Below, in pieces: positions 1 to 6,014 of a stretch of DNA of 9,806 nt. Source of the stretch: JBAWAP01 sp049589355 (GTDB taxonomy: Bacteria; Chloroflexota; Anaerolineae; VGOG01). The notes beneath the pieces are model-generated. The model had not been told where the DNA came from. It did not search any database and was given only the letters and a program-made list of their open reading frames with translations. Position 1 is the stretch's first letter, and each line of letters begins with the position of its first letter. The stretch covers positions 1 to 9,806 of the forward strand of contig JBAWAP010000374.1 in the NCBI GenBank assembly GCA_049589355.1, given 5' to 3'. A program made the translations under genes and the position numbers.

Positions 1-211
1 GTATGTATCGAACAGAGCCCGTGGGCGAATATATCCTCCATCCAACTTGGCCATACGTAATATATTTGATGAAATCGCCAAGCGGCGCCAACTGCCACTT
101 TTGCTTCATTGCAGCTTCAGCCGCCAAATAGGCAGGGTCCCAGTACTCTGGGTCCATCCTTTCGGCAAACTCATGATCATCGACGGACACTCTAACAATT
201 AGTGGGGTCAT
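1..211 (-). CDS. Type I restriction-modification specificity subunit-like protein, N-terminal part (runs off left edge)
   Basis: An open frame starts at ATG 211 and continues 70 codons to the window edge without a stop. It begins in an ATGA overlap with the methylase stop codon, and a GGAGGGTGGAG ribosome binding site lies just upstream inside the methylase gene, so the start is well supported and translation is probably coupled. The visible protein starts MTPLIVRVSVDD. It contains a DPEYWDPAYL segment, then LGDFIKYITYGQVG and a YSPTGSVRYI segment. The pattern 'LGD...I.YG...y.p.G..RYI' resembles the start of target recognition domains in HsdS-type subunits, which choose the DNA sequence methylated by the partner M subunit. 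The position directly after an N6-adenine methylase supports this. Only about 70 residues are visible, so the assignment rests on a short motif plus context. Confidence 0.62.
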   Translation of the reverse strand, partial: MTPLIVRVSVDDHEFAERMDPEYWDPAYLAAEAAMKQKWQLAPLGDFIKYITYGQVGWRIYSPTGSVRYI

Positions 212-1104
212 ACTCCACCCTCCGGAAGCATATCTGGTTGGGATGCCACAAAATCCTTGAAAGCTAAAAATATTGTCGAAAAATCGCTGTACACGCCACT
301 ACTTGTGCTTGCTAAATCGGTTGAAGCCACAAAAACTTCCAAGCCGTCTAGCATTGCTTCACCATATCTAAGCTTTCGGACAAAGAGTACGTTGGTCTTT
401 GCAGTAGTGCCCATCCCTCTAAAAGTGTCACGGGGGAGACCCACAATGACCTCGATCCGACTGGATCGCAACAAGAAGTTGCGGACGAATCGTAACTTCG
501 AATTAGCAAAAATACCATCGGGCAGAATAATCGCCACTTGGCCTGTGCCTGGCTTGACCAGTTGCAGAAAGCGTTCAAGAAATAGCACCTCGATAGGGGT
601 TTTCGACCGCCTGAACTGCTGAGGCAGATTTTCTTCGGCCTCGCTACCAGCAAGATAGGTTAGTTGCCTCTCCCGGAGAACACGACCTGTTCGTCGCACA
701 TGGTCACGCCACAAGTGGAGGTTCTCCAGCGCCCGAGGATCGGTCACCCCTTGGCCACCGAAGGGGGGATTACCTATCGCTAGGTCAAAGGTATCCAGCG
801 CAACCCCCGGCGTGGAGTTGTCCTCATACAGCCCATCGTGCTGGTAGAGGTGCATCCGTCTAGGGAAGATTCCGAGGTTCACCCACTTCTCGACGATATG
901 CTCATCCAGGTCACAGCCATACAGGTTGTGTTCGGCAGTGATGCCATGATCACGGGCAAAGCGCAGGAAGATGCCCTCACCACAAGCCGGGTCAATGATT
1001 TTCGGCTGTGGCGGCAGCATTGGCCGGACCATCTCGTAGATGAACTCGACCACGGGCTCTGGGGTGAAAAACTGTCCCAGGTCTTTTTGACGGTTATTAG
1101 TCAC
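208..1104 (-). CDS. N6-adenine DNA methylase (HsdM-like, short form)
   Basis: This is a SAM-dependent adenine-N6 DNA methyltransferase of the type I M-subunit kind. Numbered from the GTG start: GQFFTP at 10-15, the SAM-binding motif DPACGEG at 38-44, and the catalytic motif NPPF at 112-115, followed by GG. Downstream are a VAIILPDGIFANS block and a TTAKTNVLFV block, both typical of the PF02384 domain. I chose GTG 1104 because AAGGGG lies about nine bases upstream and the overlap with the preceding gene is only eight bases; a TTG at 1122 is the longer alternative. At about 298 residues it is much shorter than classical HsdM (around 500) and lacks room for the N-terminal helical HsdM domain. 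The specificity-like gene follows at an ATGA junction. No HsdR motor/nuclease is visible; it may lie beyond the left edge or be absent. Confidence 0.88.
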   Translation of the reverse strand: MTNNRQKDLGQFFTPEPVVEFIYEMVRPMLPPQPKIIDPACGEGIFLRFARDHGITAEHNLYGCDLDEHIVEKWVNLGIFPRRMHLYQHDGLYEDNSTPGVALDTFDLAIGNPPFGGQGVTDPRALENLHLWRDHVRRTGRVLRERQLTYLAGSEAEENLPQQFRRSKTPIEVLFLERFLQLVKPGTGQVAIILPDGIFANSKLRFVRNFLLRSSRIEVIVGLPRDTFRGMGTTAKTNVLFVRKLRYGEAMLDGLEVFVASTDLASTSSGVYSDFSTIFLAFKDFVASQPDMLPEGGV

Positions 1105-1396
1105 CTCTCCAGTCCCCTTCAATGGCCGTGCCTTTAGTTATGGCTTCCTGACGGATCTCCTCGGTTAGCTCCCGGAAACGAGCTACAATCTCCTCACGGG
1201 GCACATCCCTCAGCAAGGTCACCCGCCGCTGTGCCTCAGCCCGCATCTCGGCCGGGGATAGCCGTTGTGTCGGCGTAGCCCTGCGCTGTTTCAGGAACTC
1301 CACAAATTCGACGACCAACGACAGGTCTTCCTCTGGCAATCGGGTCAATTCAGACACAACCTGACCGACTAAAGTTGAACTCATTGTGGCACCCAT
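1097..1396 (-). CDS. DUF2281-like small antitoxin-type protein
   Basis: A 99-residue acidic/basic helical protein of unproven function. The N-terminal half has a LTRLPEEDLSLVVEFVEFLK stretch, which matches the 'LPEE...VLDFVEFLK' pattern of DUF2281-type proteins, often found as putative antitoxins. The C-terminal half is rich in Arg and Glu (REEIVARFRELTEEIRQEA) and probably forms a long amphipathic helix. The start at ATG 1396 has GGAGGAGG about nine bases upstream; an internal ATG at 1384 is possible but spaced less well. Its stop overlaps the methylase start by eight bases, so the two are probably translationally coupled. No partner toxin of the PIN or RelE kind lies beside it. A structural or regulatory role with the methylase cannot be excluded. 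Confidence 0.6.
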   Translation of the reverse strand: MGATMSSTLVGQVVSELTRLPEEDLSLVVEFVEFLKQRRATPTQRLSPAEMRAEAQRRVTLLRDVPREEIVARFRELTEEIRQEAITKGTAIEGDWRGD

Positions 1397-1471
1397 CCTC
1401 CCAAACCTCCTCCTTCATGCCAGCTCCTCTGGCGTAGCGCTCAACTTAGCTCTTCGGCCAATGTTTCGGCG

Positions 1472-1714
1472 CTAAAAGGGCGGCTCCATGCCACGCGCGT
1501 AAGCATGACAGGCCAGTTCGGATTGTGACACGCCAGCCTGATGCGCAGCCGCACCAAAAGAGATTCCACCACGCCCATAGCACTCCAGGGCCTGCTCTAT
1601 TTTCAGCTCGCGTAGCCCGCGTTCCAATACGTCTGCCAAGAACTCTTGAGTGGCCGAATCCAGCTCCTGGGCCAGCGAAGCCGGAACGGTCAAAGTCAAT
1701 GCTTTAGTTGACAT
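1472..1714 (-). CDS. UPF0175-like small protein (putative antitoxin)
   Basis: An 80-residue protein. The N-terminal TLTVPASLAQEL is typical of short DNA-binding antitoxin-like proteins. The C-terminal ALECYGRGGISFGAAAHQAGVSQSEL resembles the helix-turn-helix-like core of the UPF0175 family ('AL.LY..GKISLGKAAELAGVS'). Members of that family usually sit just before a DUF3368 PIN-domain toxin; none is seen here, and the next gene is instead the DUF2281-like protein 75 bases downstream. The start at ATG 1714 has only a weak AGAGAA-type ribosome binding site, in contrast to its neighbours. The gap to the HEPN gene is 33 bases, so co-transcription is likely. I infer a transcriptional regulator or orphan antitoxin. 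Confidence 0.66.
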   Translation of the reverse strand: MSTKALTLTVPASLAQELDSATQEFLADVLERGLRELKIEQALECYGRGGISFGAAAHQAGVSQSELACHAYARGMEPPF

Positions 1715-1747
1715 CGCGAAGTTCTCTGATAACCGACGGTTGCATAA

Positions 1748-2197
1748 TCATTCGGGCTCCTTCCACCCCGACAACAGCTCGGCAACTCGAGCGATGAATC
1801 GCCTGGCCGCCTCCAGGTTGTGACGTGCTCCACTCTCCGTGAACTCGACCCGGTAGTCAGCATCTTCACGCAAGGCACGGGCATCGTCCAAGTCATCAGC
1901 CAACCTCTCATCCAGCAACCCTTTGTCAACGAACAAATGACGCATAGCCACTGAGAGGCAATGGTGACTCTTCTCCCGATAACCCCGACTGTACAACAGA
2001 GCCCGGACGGCATGAAACATGGCATAGTAGGACTGGATGGTGCACCACTTGTAACTCTTTCGCTCATACCCGCCCTCTGCCTCAGCAAGATCATCTCGAG
2101 CCACATCCAGCTCTTTGGCCACCAGGTAGCGTGCCGCAGGCATCACTGTCAACCAACGCTTGTCGAGACAACGCTGAAATTCAAGTTGCCACTTCAT
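1748..2197 (-). CDS. HEPN domain protein (toxin component of HEPN/MNT pair)
   Basis: A 149-residue helical protein with a HEPN-domain signature: SYYAMFHAVRALLYSRGY at about 56-73, followed by an R74-EKS-HH79 segment that fits the RX4-6H ribonuclease motif. HEPN partners in MNT/HEPN modules act as RNases whose activity is blocked by AMP transfer from the MNT partner in the characterised MntA/HepT system. The residue two after His79 is Leu, not the Tyr modified in HepT's RX4HXY motif, so the control site would differ. I chose ATG 2197 because GGGAGG lies six bases upstream. A TTG at 2218 would add seven residues but has no better signal. The gene overlaps the MNT gene by 17 bases, which supports coupled synthesis. 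Whether it is a toxin is inferred from the pairing. Confidence 0.82.
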   Translation of the reverse strand: MKWQLEFQRCLDKRWLTVMPAARYLVAKELDVARDDLAEAEGGYERKSYKWCTIQSYYAMFHAVRALLYSRGYREKSHHCLSVAMRHLFVDKGLLDERLADDLDDARALREDADYRVEFTESGARHNLEAARRFIARVAELLSGWKEPE

Positions 2198-2732
2198 CGG
2201 TCGCCTCCCAGAGAACAATGCCCTGTTGTACCTGCTGGTAGAAGGTGTGGTCGTTTTGCTTCATAGCGGCTAACTCCTGGTTGCTGACTACTATCGGTCG
2301 CACCAGTCGATTCAGGTCACTGTGACCGATGAGGGCCATCACCTGGCTACGATCCGCCGCCAGTATGAACAGATCTACATCGCTGTCGGCTGTGTCAGTA
2401 CCCTGAGCACAACTACCAAAAAGGACAATCCGACGGCTCAGCGGTCGTAGCTGTTCCAACAACGATTCCAAGCGAGCGATTGTATCCAGCACCTTGAACT
2501 GGCGCACAAAAGGGTGGCGGTCGGCCACGGCGTAAAAGTTCATCCGTCCTCGTCGTTCGCAGGTCAGCAAGCCGGCCTGGTAGAGCGCATTGCAAGCCAG
2601 GTTGACCGCGCTCCGGCTGACGTCAGTGCCTTCCACAATCTCCCGCTCATAGAAGGATTGGCCAGCACGACGGGCCAGGAAGCGCAACACCTGGGCATAA
2701 CTGGTGGAAAGAAGCTTTTCGTAGATCATCAT
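2181..2732 (-). CDS. Winged-helix/minimal nucleotidyltransferase (MNT) antitoxin
   Basis: A 183-residue two-domain protein. Residues about 10-70 form a MarR/ArsR-like winged helix (YEREIVEGTDVSRSAVNLA recognition region, then RRGRMNFYAV as the wing). Residues about 100-150 form a pol-beta-type minimal nucleotidyltransferase with VLFGSCAQGTDTADSDVDLF, exactly the GSX10DXD motif (S107, D118, D120). A third carboxylate is not obvious in the following strand (LVRPIVVS). The MNT partner in related pairs neutralises HEPN by AMPylation, while the winged helix could repress the operon. I chose ATG 2732, with GGAG six bases upstream, over a TTG at 2744. It is the first gene of the minus-strand operon, 30-40 bases downstream of a perfect consensus promoter loaded with repeats. 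Confidence 0.86.
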   Translation of the reverse strand: MMIYEKLLSTSYAQVLRFLARRAGQSFYEREIVEGTDVSRSAVNLACNALYQAGLLTCERRGRMNFYAVADRHPFVRQFKVLDTIARLESLLEQLRPLSRRIVLFGSCAQGTDTADSDVDLFILAADRSQVMALIGHSDLNRLVRPIVVSNQELAAMKQNDHTFYQQVQQGIVLWEATDEVAT

Positions 2733-2742
2733 CCCATTCTCC

Positions 2743-2759
2743 AATCAATTGGATTGATT
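2743..2759. repeat. 17-bp inverted repeat in the MNT 5' leader
   Basis: AATCAAT and ATTGATT flank a TGG centre. It lies between the predicted transcription start (about 2767) and the MNT ribosome binding site, so it could be an operator or a small leader hairpin that ends beside the Shine-Dalgarno sequence. The arms are seen directly; the role is inferred. Confidence 0.6.
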
Positions 2760-2796
2760 ATCCTATTATCTGGATTATAATCCAATAGAATGGATT
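2748..2796. promoter_or_regulatory. Probable operator cluster of TGGATT repeats
   Basis: Four copies of a TGGATT core occur within 49 bases: ATTGGATT at 2748-2755, CTGGATT at 2770-2776, the inverted AATCCAAT at 2779-2786, and AATGGATT at 2789-2796. The second and third form a 14-bp perfect palindrome, TGGATTATAATCCA (2771-2784), which contains the -10 box. The cluster covers the promoter spacer and the start region, as expected for an autorepressor. The winged helix of the MNT protein just downstream is the natural candidate; that link is inference. Confidence 0.65.
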
Positions 2797-2802
2797 TGTC
2801 AA
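2774..2802 (-). promoter_or_regulatory. Perfect sigma-70 consensus promoter of the MNT/HEPN operon
   Basis: On the minus strand TTGACA (2797-2802) is followed by a 17-base spacer and TATAAT (2774-2779). Both hexamers and the spacing match the consensus exactly. The start would be near 2767, giving a leader of about 35 bases before ATG 2732. The -35 box contains the panE stop codon (2799-2801), and no terminator separates the two, so read-through from panE is also expected. Confidence 0.85.
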
Positions 2803-3842
2803 CTGCGTGTGAAAGGACAAGTCTCCAAGAGACGCTCAGGCTGGCCGCGGTACTCCTCCCAGGGAATCCCCCTCTTCACAATACCCATCAGCACCGAGTG
2901 CAATGCTCGATTAACGGGCGCATCCAGCCCCAGCTCTTGGGCATACCTGACCACTGCACCGTTCAGGCACTCCACTTCCGATTTGCCTTTGCCTCTGGAC
3001 AGGTCTATGTGCAAGGAGGGCATCTTGCCGCCCCGGCCAGGGACTATAGCTCTGCGGAGAATGGGGCGCAAGAGCCAGGCGGGCAAGGAGCATAAGGCCC
3101 AGGCGAAGAGGGGCACCGGGTAGCCGGGCAAGGACACCGGCCGCAGGCCCAGGGCCCGCATCACCGCCGCACCCTCGCGGAAGGCAGCCCGTTCCAGGGC
3201 AAACAGGCGGCTATCGGCAAAGACTTCATCGGGGAACATGTCCAGAATAGCCGGGGAAGCATTGGCGACAATGTTAAGGAGCAGCTTGGACCACTTCATC
3301 CTTCGGTAGTCTCGATATATGGAGGTCCTGAAACCAGCCTCGCGAAAGACCTCGGCTAGCTCAGCGACTGACTGACCAGATGTGGTCGGCGCTAGGCCGA
3401 TGCCGCCCCGCGTTGTGGCCAGGCGCACCAACCCGGGCTCCAGCACCTCCACTGACAGGGTAATCACCGCAGAGAGAATCGTCGCTTTACCCAGAATCTC
3501 CGCTGCCGTTTCCTCGCCCCCCACGCCGTTCTGCAGGACGAGGATAGGGATGCCACGCTGGGCCAGAGGCTCGACCTGAGCTGAGGCCTCAGTTGTATCG
3601 TAAGCTTTCACGGTAAGCAGAACGAAATCGAATGGCTCATCGGCCACATCCCGCACGTTCGTTACCGCGCGCACGTTCATCGCCTGTGCGACCTGACCGC
3701 CGCCCTCGAGGCCTAAGCCCTGCACTCGCACGGCGGCCACGTAAGGTTGACGGCCCACCAGGGTGACTTCGTTGCCCGCTCGGGCCAACTTATACCCCAC
3801 CAGCGAACCGATAGCCCCCGCTCCAACGATCAAGGCCCGCAC
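2799..3842 (-). CDS. panE: 2-dehydropantoate 2-reductase family protein (PanE/ApbA)
   Basis: A cytoplasmic NADPH-dependent reductase; PanE makes pantoate from ketopantoate in CoA synthesis. Numbered from GTG: the Rossmann motif GAGAIG at 7-12, TVKAY with Lys79, LQNGVGG near 104-110, MKWSKLLLNIVAN around 182-194 carrying the conserved Lys and Asn, and a C-terminal SEVECLNG segment followed by GLDAPVNRAL. These are the expected cofactor and substrate positions. At 347 residues it is longer than E. coli PanE (about 303); the extra length is mainly a Pro/Trp/Leu-rich stretch near 240-275 before the SEVECLNG motif. I chose GTG 3842 because GGAGGG lies seven bases upstream; a TTG at 3866 has no such site. 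The start lies inside the 3' end of the DUF362 gene. Some family members reduce other 2-keto substrates, so the exact reaction is less sure than the family. Confidence 0.85.
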   Translation of the reverse strand: MRALIVGAGAIGSLVGYKLARAGNEVTLVGRQPYVAAVRVQGLGLEGGGQVAQAMNVRAVTNVRDVADEPFDFVLLTVKAYDTTEASAQVEPLAQRGIPILVLQNGVGGEETAAEILGKATILSAVITLSVEVLEPGLVRLATTRGGIGLAPTTSGQSVAELAEVFREAGFRTSIYRDYRRMKWSKLLLNIVANASPAILDMFPDEVFADSRLFALERAAFREGAAVMRALGLRPVSLPGYPVPLFAWALCSLPAWLLRPILRRAIVPGRGGKMPSLHIDLSRGKGKSEVECLNGAVVRYAQELGLDAPVNRALHSVLMGIVKRGIPWEEYRGQPERLLETCPFTRS

Positions 3843-5064
3843 GTGTCTTCCCTCCGCCTGAGCCAATAAGACCTCCGAGGTTTACGAAAAACCTCGGAGG
3901 TCTAACTGACTGTCCTAAACCCTTACTCTCCACTTCCACCAACTCGTAAGCTTTGCTTCCCAAACCCAACTCAGCCGCCGCATCAATTTGCTCCTGGGCG
4001 TCAATGCCAAGTGTATCAGCCAGGACGCGGTCACCCTGGCGCAACCCTTTGTCAGCCGCCAACGACCCAGGCAAAGGGGCAGCTTGATTGATCAGATCGT
4101 AGCTGGCCTGCTCGATGGCCACGATGTCAGTGGAAGCGAGGATGCCCTGATCCTGTACCACTGGGGTGTCAGCCACAGGCATGCAGTCACATTCAGGCTG
4201 CACCTCTAGCAGGAAGTTGACGTAGAGCACCTTGCCCGGCGCGAAGGTGCTTAACACCGCCTGGGCAGCCTCGGCCAAGCCCCGTTGGAACTCCGTCAGC
4301 TCGCGTCCCTTGGTGATAGCCCCCTCGGGACAGACGCGGGCACAGCGCCCGCAGCGCCAACACCGGTCTTCATCAAAAGAGAGTTCTGCGCCGTTGAACA
4401 GGATAGCGCCAGTGGGACACACGTGATAGCACTGCAGACAGAAGGTGCACAGCTCCAGATCGCGGATCATGTCCATCTCACTTGGCACATGTAGATGACC
4501 TCGCGCCCGCTTCCAGTCACCGCTGCGGTGTCGGCCGCTGACCCCACCCATGGATATGTTCTTAATCGCGCCACCGTAACCAGCCTGGATGTGCCCCTTA
4601 CAGTGGGTGACCACCACCATAGCTGGCGCATCGTGGATGGCCGAACAGACGCTGATCTCACCCAGAATGGGACCTGCTTTGACCGCCACGTTGTCATAGC
4701 CGAAGATGCCATCGGCCAAGATCACCGGAGCACCCACCGACAGGGGATTGATGCCCTCCTGGTTAGCAACCTCCAGGTAATCCCAGCCCCTGATGCGGGT
4801 GCTATCGGTCACGAAGGGCTTGCCGCCCACAGCCTTGATCCCTTCAACGATCTTGCGCAGGAAAATCGGCCGCACGATGCGATGGACTCCCTCAGAACCA
4901 AAATGGGTTTTCACAGCCACATAGTCATTGGGTTCGATGTGCTGAGAAAAGTCCAGCCGCTTGATTAACTCCTCTAGCTTGGCAATCAGGCTGTACTTGT
5001 AATCCCACTTGGTCGCCCGCGCACTGGCATAGTAAACTATGCTGGTTTCACTCCTTTTTGCCAT
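3790..5064 (-). CDS. DUF362 domain protein with two [4Fe-4S] ferredoxin motifs
   Basis: A 424-residue cytoplasmic iron-sulfur protein. The DUF362 domain spans roughly 1-380 with VKTHFGSEGVHR at 51-62 and a THCKGHIQAGYGGAIKNI block near 153-170. An inserted 2x[4Fe-4S] region has Cys 206, 209, 212, 216 and Cys 235, 238, 241, 245, each CxxCxxCxxxCP. Such proteins are predicted electron-transfer or redox enzymes; no reaction is established. ATG 5064 has GGGAGG five bases upstream. Relatives usually end soon after the GLGSKAYELVEV segment (about 367-378). Here a glycine-rich tail continues to 424, is partly encoded by a palindromic hairpin (residues 388-399), and overlaps panE by 53 bases. The tail may be an accidental extension. 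Co-transcription with panE is likely. Confidence 0.82.
   Translation of the reverse strand: MAKRSETSIVYYASARATKWDYKYSLIAKLEELIKRLDFSQHIEPNDYVAVKTHFGSEGVHRIVRPIFLRKIVEGIKAVGGKPFVTDSTRIRGWDYLEVANQEGINPLSVGAPVILADGIFGYDNVAVKAGPILGEISVCSAIHDAPAMVVVTHCKGHIQAGYGGAIKNISMGGVSGRHRSGDWKRARGHLHVPSEMDMIRDLELCTFCLQCYHVCPTGAILFNGAELSFDEDRCWRCGRCARVCPEGAITKGRELTEFQRGLAEAAQAVLSTFAPGKVLYVNFLLEVQPECDCMPVADTPVVQDQGILASTDIVAIEQASYDLINQAAPLPGSLAADKGLRQGDRVLADTLGIDAQEQIDAAAELGLGSKAYELVEVESKGLGQSVRPPRFFVNLGGLIGSGGGKTRAGLDRWSGGYRFAGGV
3869..3903. repeat. 15-bp perfect palindromic hairpin inside the DUF362 gene
   Basis: The arms AGACCTCCGAGGTTT (3869-3883) and AAACCTCGGAGGTCT (3889-3903) are perfectly complementary around the loop ACGAA. 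Read on the minus strand it encodes residues 388-399 of the DUF362 protein. It is flanked by TTA on both sides of a 33-base core (3870-3902), which could be a short target duplication; core plus TTA is 36 bases, so the reading frame is kept. It has no U-tract and sits just upstream of the panE ribosome binding site. It looks like a REP/MITE-type mobile palindrome. Confidence 0.75.
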
Positions 5065-5188
5065 TCTGACCTCCCTTTTATTTATAGTCTAAATTCGCCT
5101 TACCCAGCTTATTCGATTGTTAGATGTTGCCGTGGCAGACTAAAGAACAGTCGCCGCAACTTCACTGCAGTTTCGGTGTTGTAAACAG

Positions 5189-5200
5189 TAAACCGGTTTA
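5189..5200. promoter_or_regulatory. TAAACCGGTTTA palindrome before plsY
   Basis: A perfect 12-bp palindrome with a central CCGG lies a few bases upstream of the plsY ribosome binding site, in the 154-base divergent gap between the DUF362 and plsY genes. AAACCGGTTT-like sites are typical for LacI-family repressors, so it may be an operator. No regulator of that family is in the window, and I see no clear -35/-10 pair on either strand of this gap. Confidence 0.4.
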
Positions 5201-5218
5201 TGCAGGAGGAGATTTCCC

Positions 5219-5824
5219 ATGGGGATCTTGCGTTATGTCATCATGATAGCCCTCGGCTATTTGATGGGCTCCATTCCTGTTGGCTACTTAGTGGTAAAGC
5301 TCGTGAAAGGCACTGACGTACGTCAACACGGCAGTGGCCGCACCGGGGGCACCAACGTCTGGCGTGCTGCTGGCCTTTGGCCAGCTATCTTAACTGTGTC
5401 AAGTGATTTTCTCAAAGGCGTGATCGCTGTCTGGATCGCCAAGGTCATCCTGGGCAACTCAATTGGCCAAGTCCTGGTAGGTGTAGCTGCGATTGCAGGC
5501 CACAACTGGTCCGTTTTCCTGGGCTGGCGAGGCGGTGCCGGCACCATCACCCATCTAGGCGTGATCTCAATGCTTTCCTTGCCCGTGGCCTTGGCGCTGA
5601 TCGCCGCCGGGCTCCTGGTCATCGTGATCTCCCGCTATGCTTCTGTGGCCTCTTTGGCAGTGGCTACTCTCGCCCCTGCCATCTTCCTTGGCCTGACCCT
5701 CTTCGCTCATCACCCTCTACTGCACGCTCTCTACGGACTGTTGGCAGGCGTCACCGTTGTCTTGGCCCTTCGCTCCAATATCGCTCGCCTGCTGGCTGGC
5801 ACCGAGCAGCGACTGAGCTATTAG
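5219..5824 (+). CDS. plsY: PlsY-like glycerol-3-phosphate acyltransferase
   Basis: A 201-residue polytopic membrane protein with about five to seven hydrophobic segments. PlsY transfers the acyl group of acyl-phosphate to glycerol-3-phosphate, the first committed step of phospholipid synthesis. Family motifs: GYLMGSIPVGYL at 13-24, GSGRTGGTNVWR at 38-49, DFLKG at 63-67, GHNWSVFLGWRGGAGT at 94-109, and the C-terminal LRSNIARLLAGTE. Length is normal for the family. Two positions are unusual: the second motif has Arg41 where Asn is expected (GSGN), and the third has Ala107 in place of the Lys of GGKG. These could alter the phosphate-binding loop, so it may be a paralogue with another acceptor or donor. 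ATG 5219 follows AGGAGGAG by seven bases. It stands alone, divergent from the DUF362 gene, with its own terminator. Confidence 0.83.
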   Translation: MGILRYVIMIALGYLMGSIPVGYLVVKLVKGTDVRQHGSGRTGGTNVWRAAGLWPAILTVSSDFLKGVIAVWIAKVILGNSIGQVLVGVAAIAGHNWSVFLGWRGGAGTITHLGVISMLSLPVALALIAAGLLVIVISRYASVASLAVATLAPAIFLGLTLFAHHPLLHALYGLLAGVTVVLALRSNIARLLAGTEQRLSY

Positions 5825-5885
5825 ATTATAGCACAACGAGCCTGGGTAGCAAATGCCAGTCCCAGCATGAGATGAGCTCTCCAAG

Positions 5886-5916
5886 AAGTCGGCCTTTTAG
5901 CCGACTTTGGCTTTTT
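5886..5916 (+). terminator. Rho-independent terminator after plsY
   Basis: AAGTCGGC (5886-5893) pairs with GCCGACTT (5900-5907) around a CTTTTA loop, followed by TGGCTTTTT. It lies 61 bases after the plsY stop and separates it from the methyltransferase operon promoter. Confidence 0.8.
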
Positions 5917-5939
5917 GACCAAATGGGGTGAGAACCCTG

Positions 5940-5968
5940 TTGACAAAACCCCGCCTACATGTTATGAT
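5940..5968 (+). promoter_or_regulatory. Near-consensus promoter of the MttB-family operon
   Basis: TTGACA at 5940-5945, a 17-base spacer, and TATGAT at 5963-5968 (one mismatch to TATAAT). The start would be near 5975, leaving a leader of about 40 bases before ATG 6015. Its position directly after the plsY terminator supports it as the start of a new transcription unit. Confidence 0.75.
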
Positions 5969-6014
5969 TACGCCGCTAATCGGGGCTTGCCCTAAAAACA
6001 CGAAGGAGAGAAGA

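Noticed and set aside
3869..3903. Terminator between the DUF362 and panE genes
   Set aside because: The stem is strong but no T-run follows in either direction, it lies inside a coding frame, and panE depends on the same transcript.
4495..4968. 157-codon plus-strand open frame
   Set aside because: It lies wholly antisense to the well-supported DUF362 gene, shows no family motif and arises from the codon bias of that gene.
3790..5064. Corrinoid-protein reactivase for the MttB enzymes
   Set aside because: RamA-type activators have a different main domain. The two [4Fe-4S] motifs here are inside a DUF362 protein in a separate, divergent unit, so the link is not supported.
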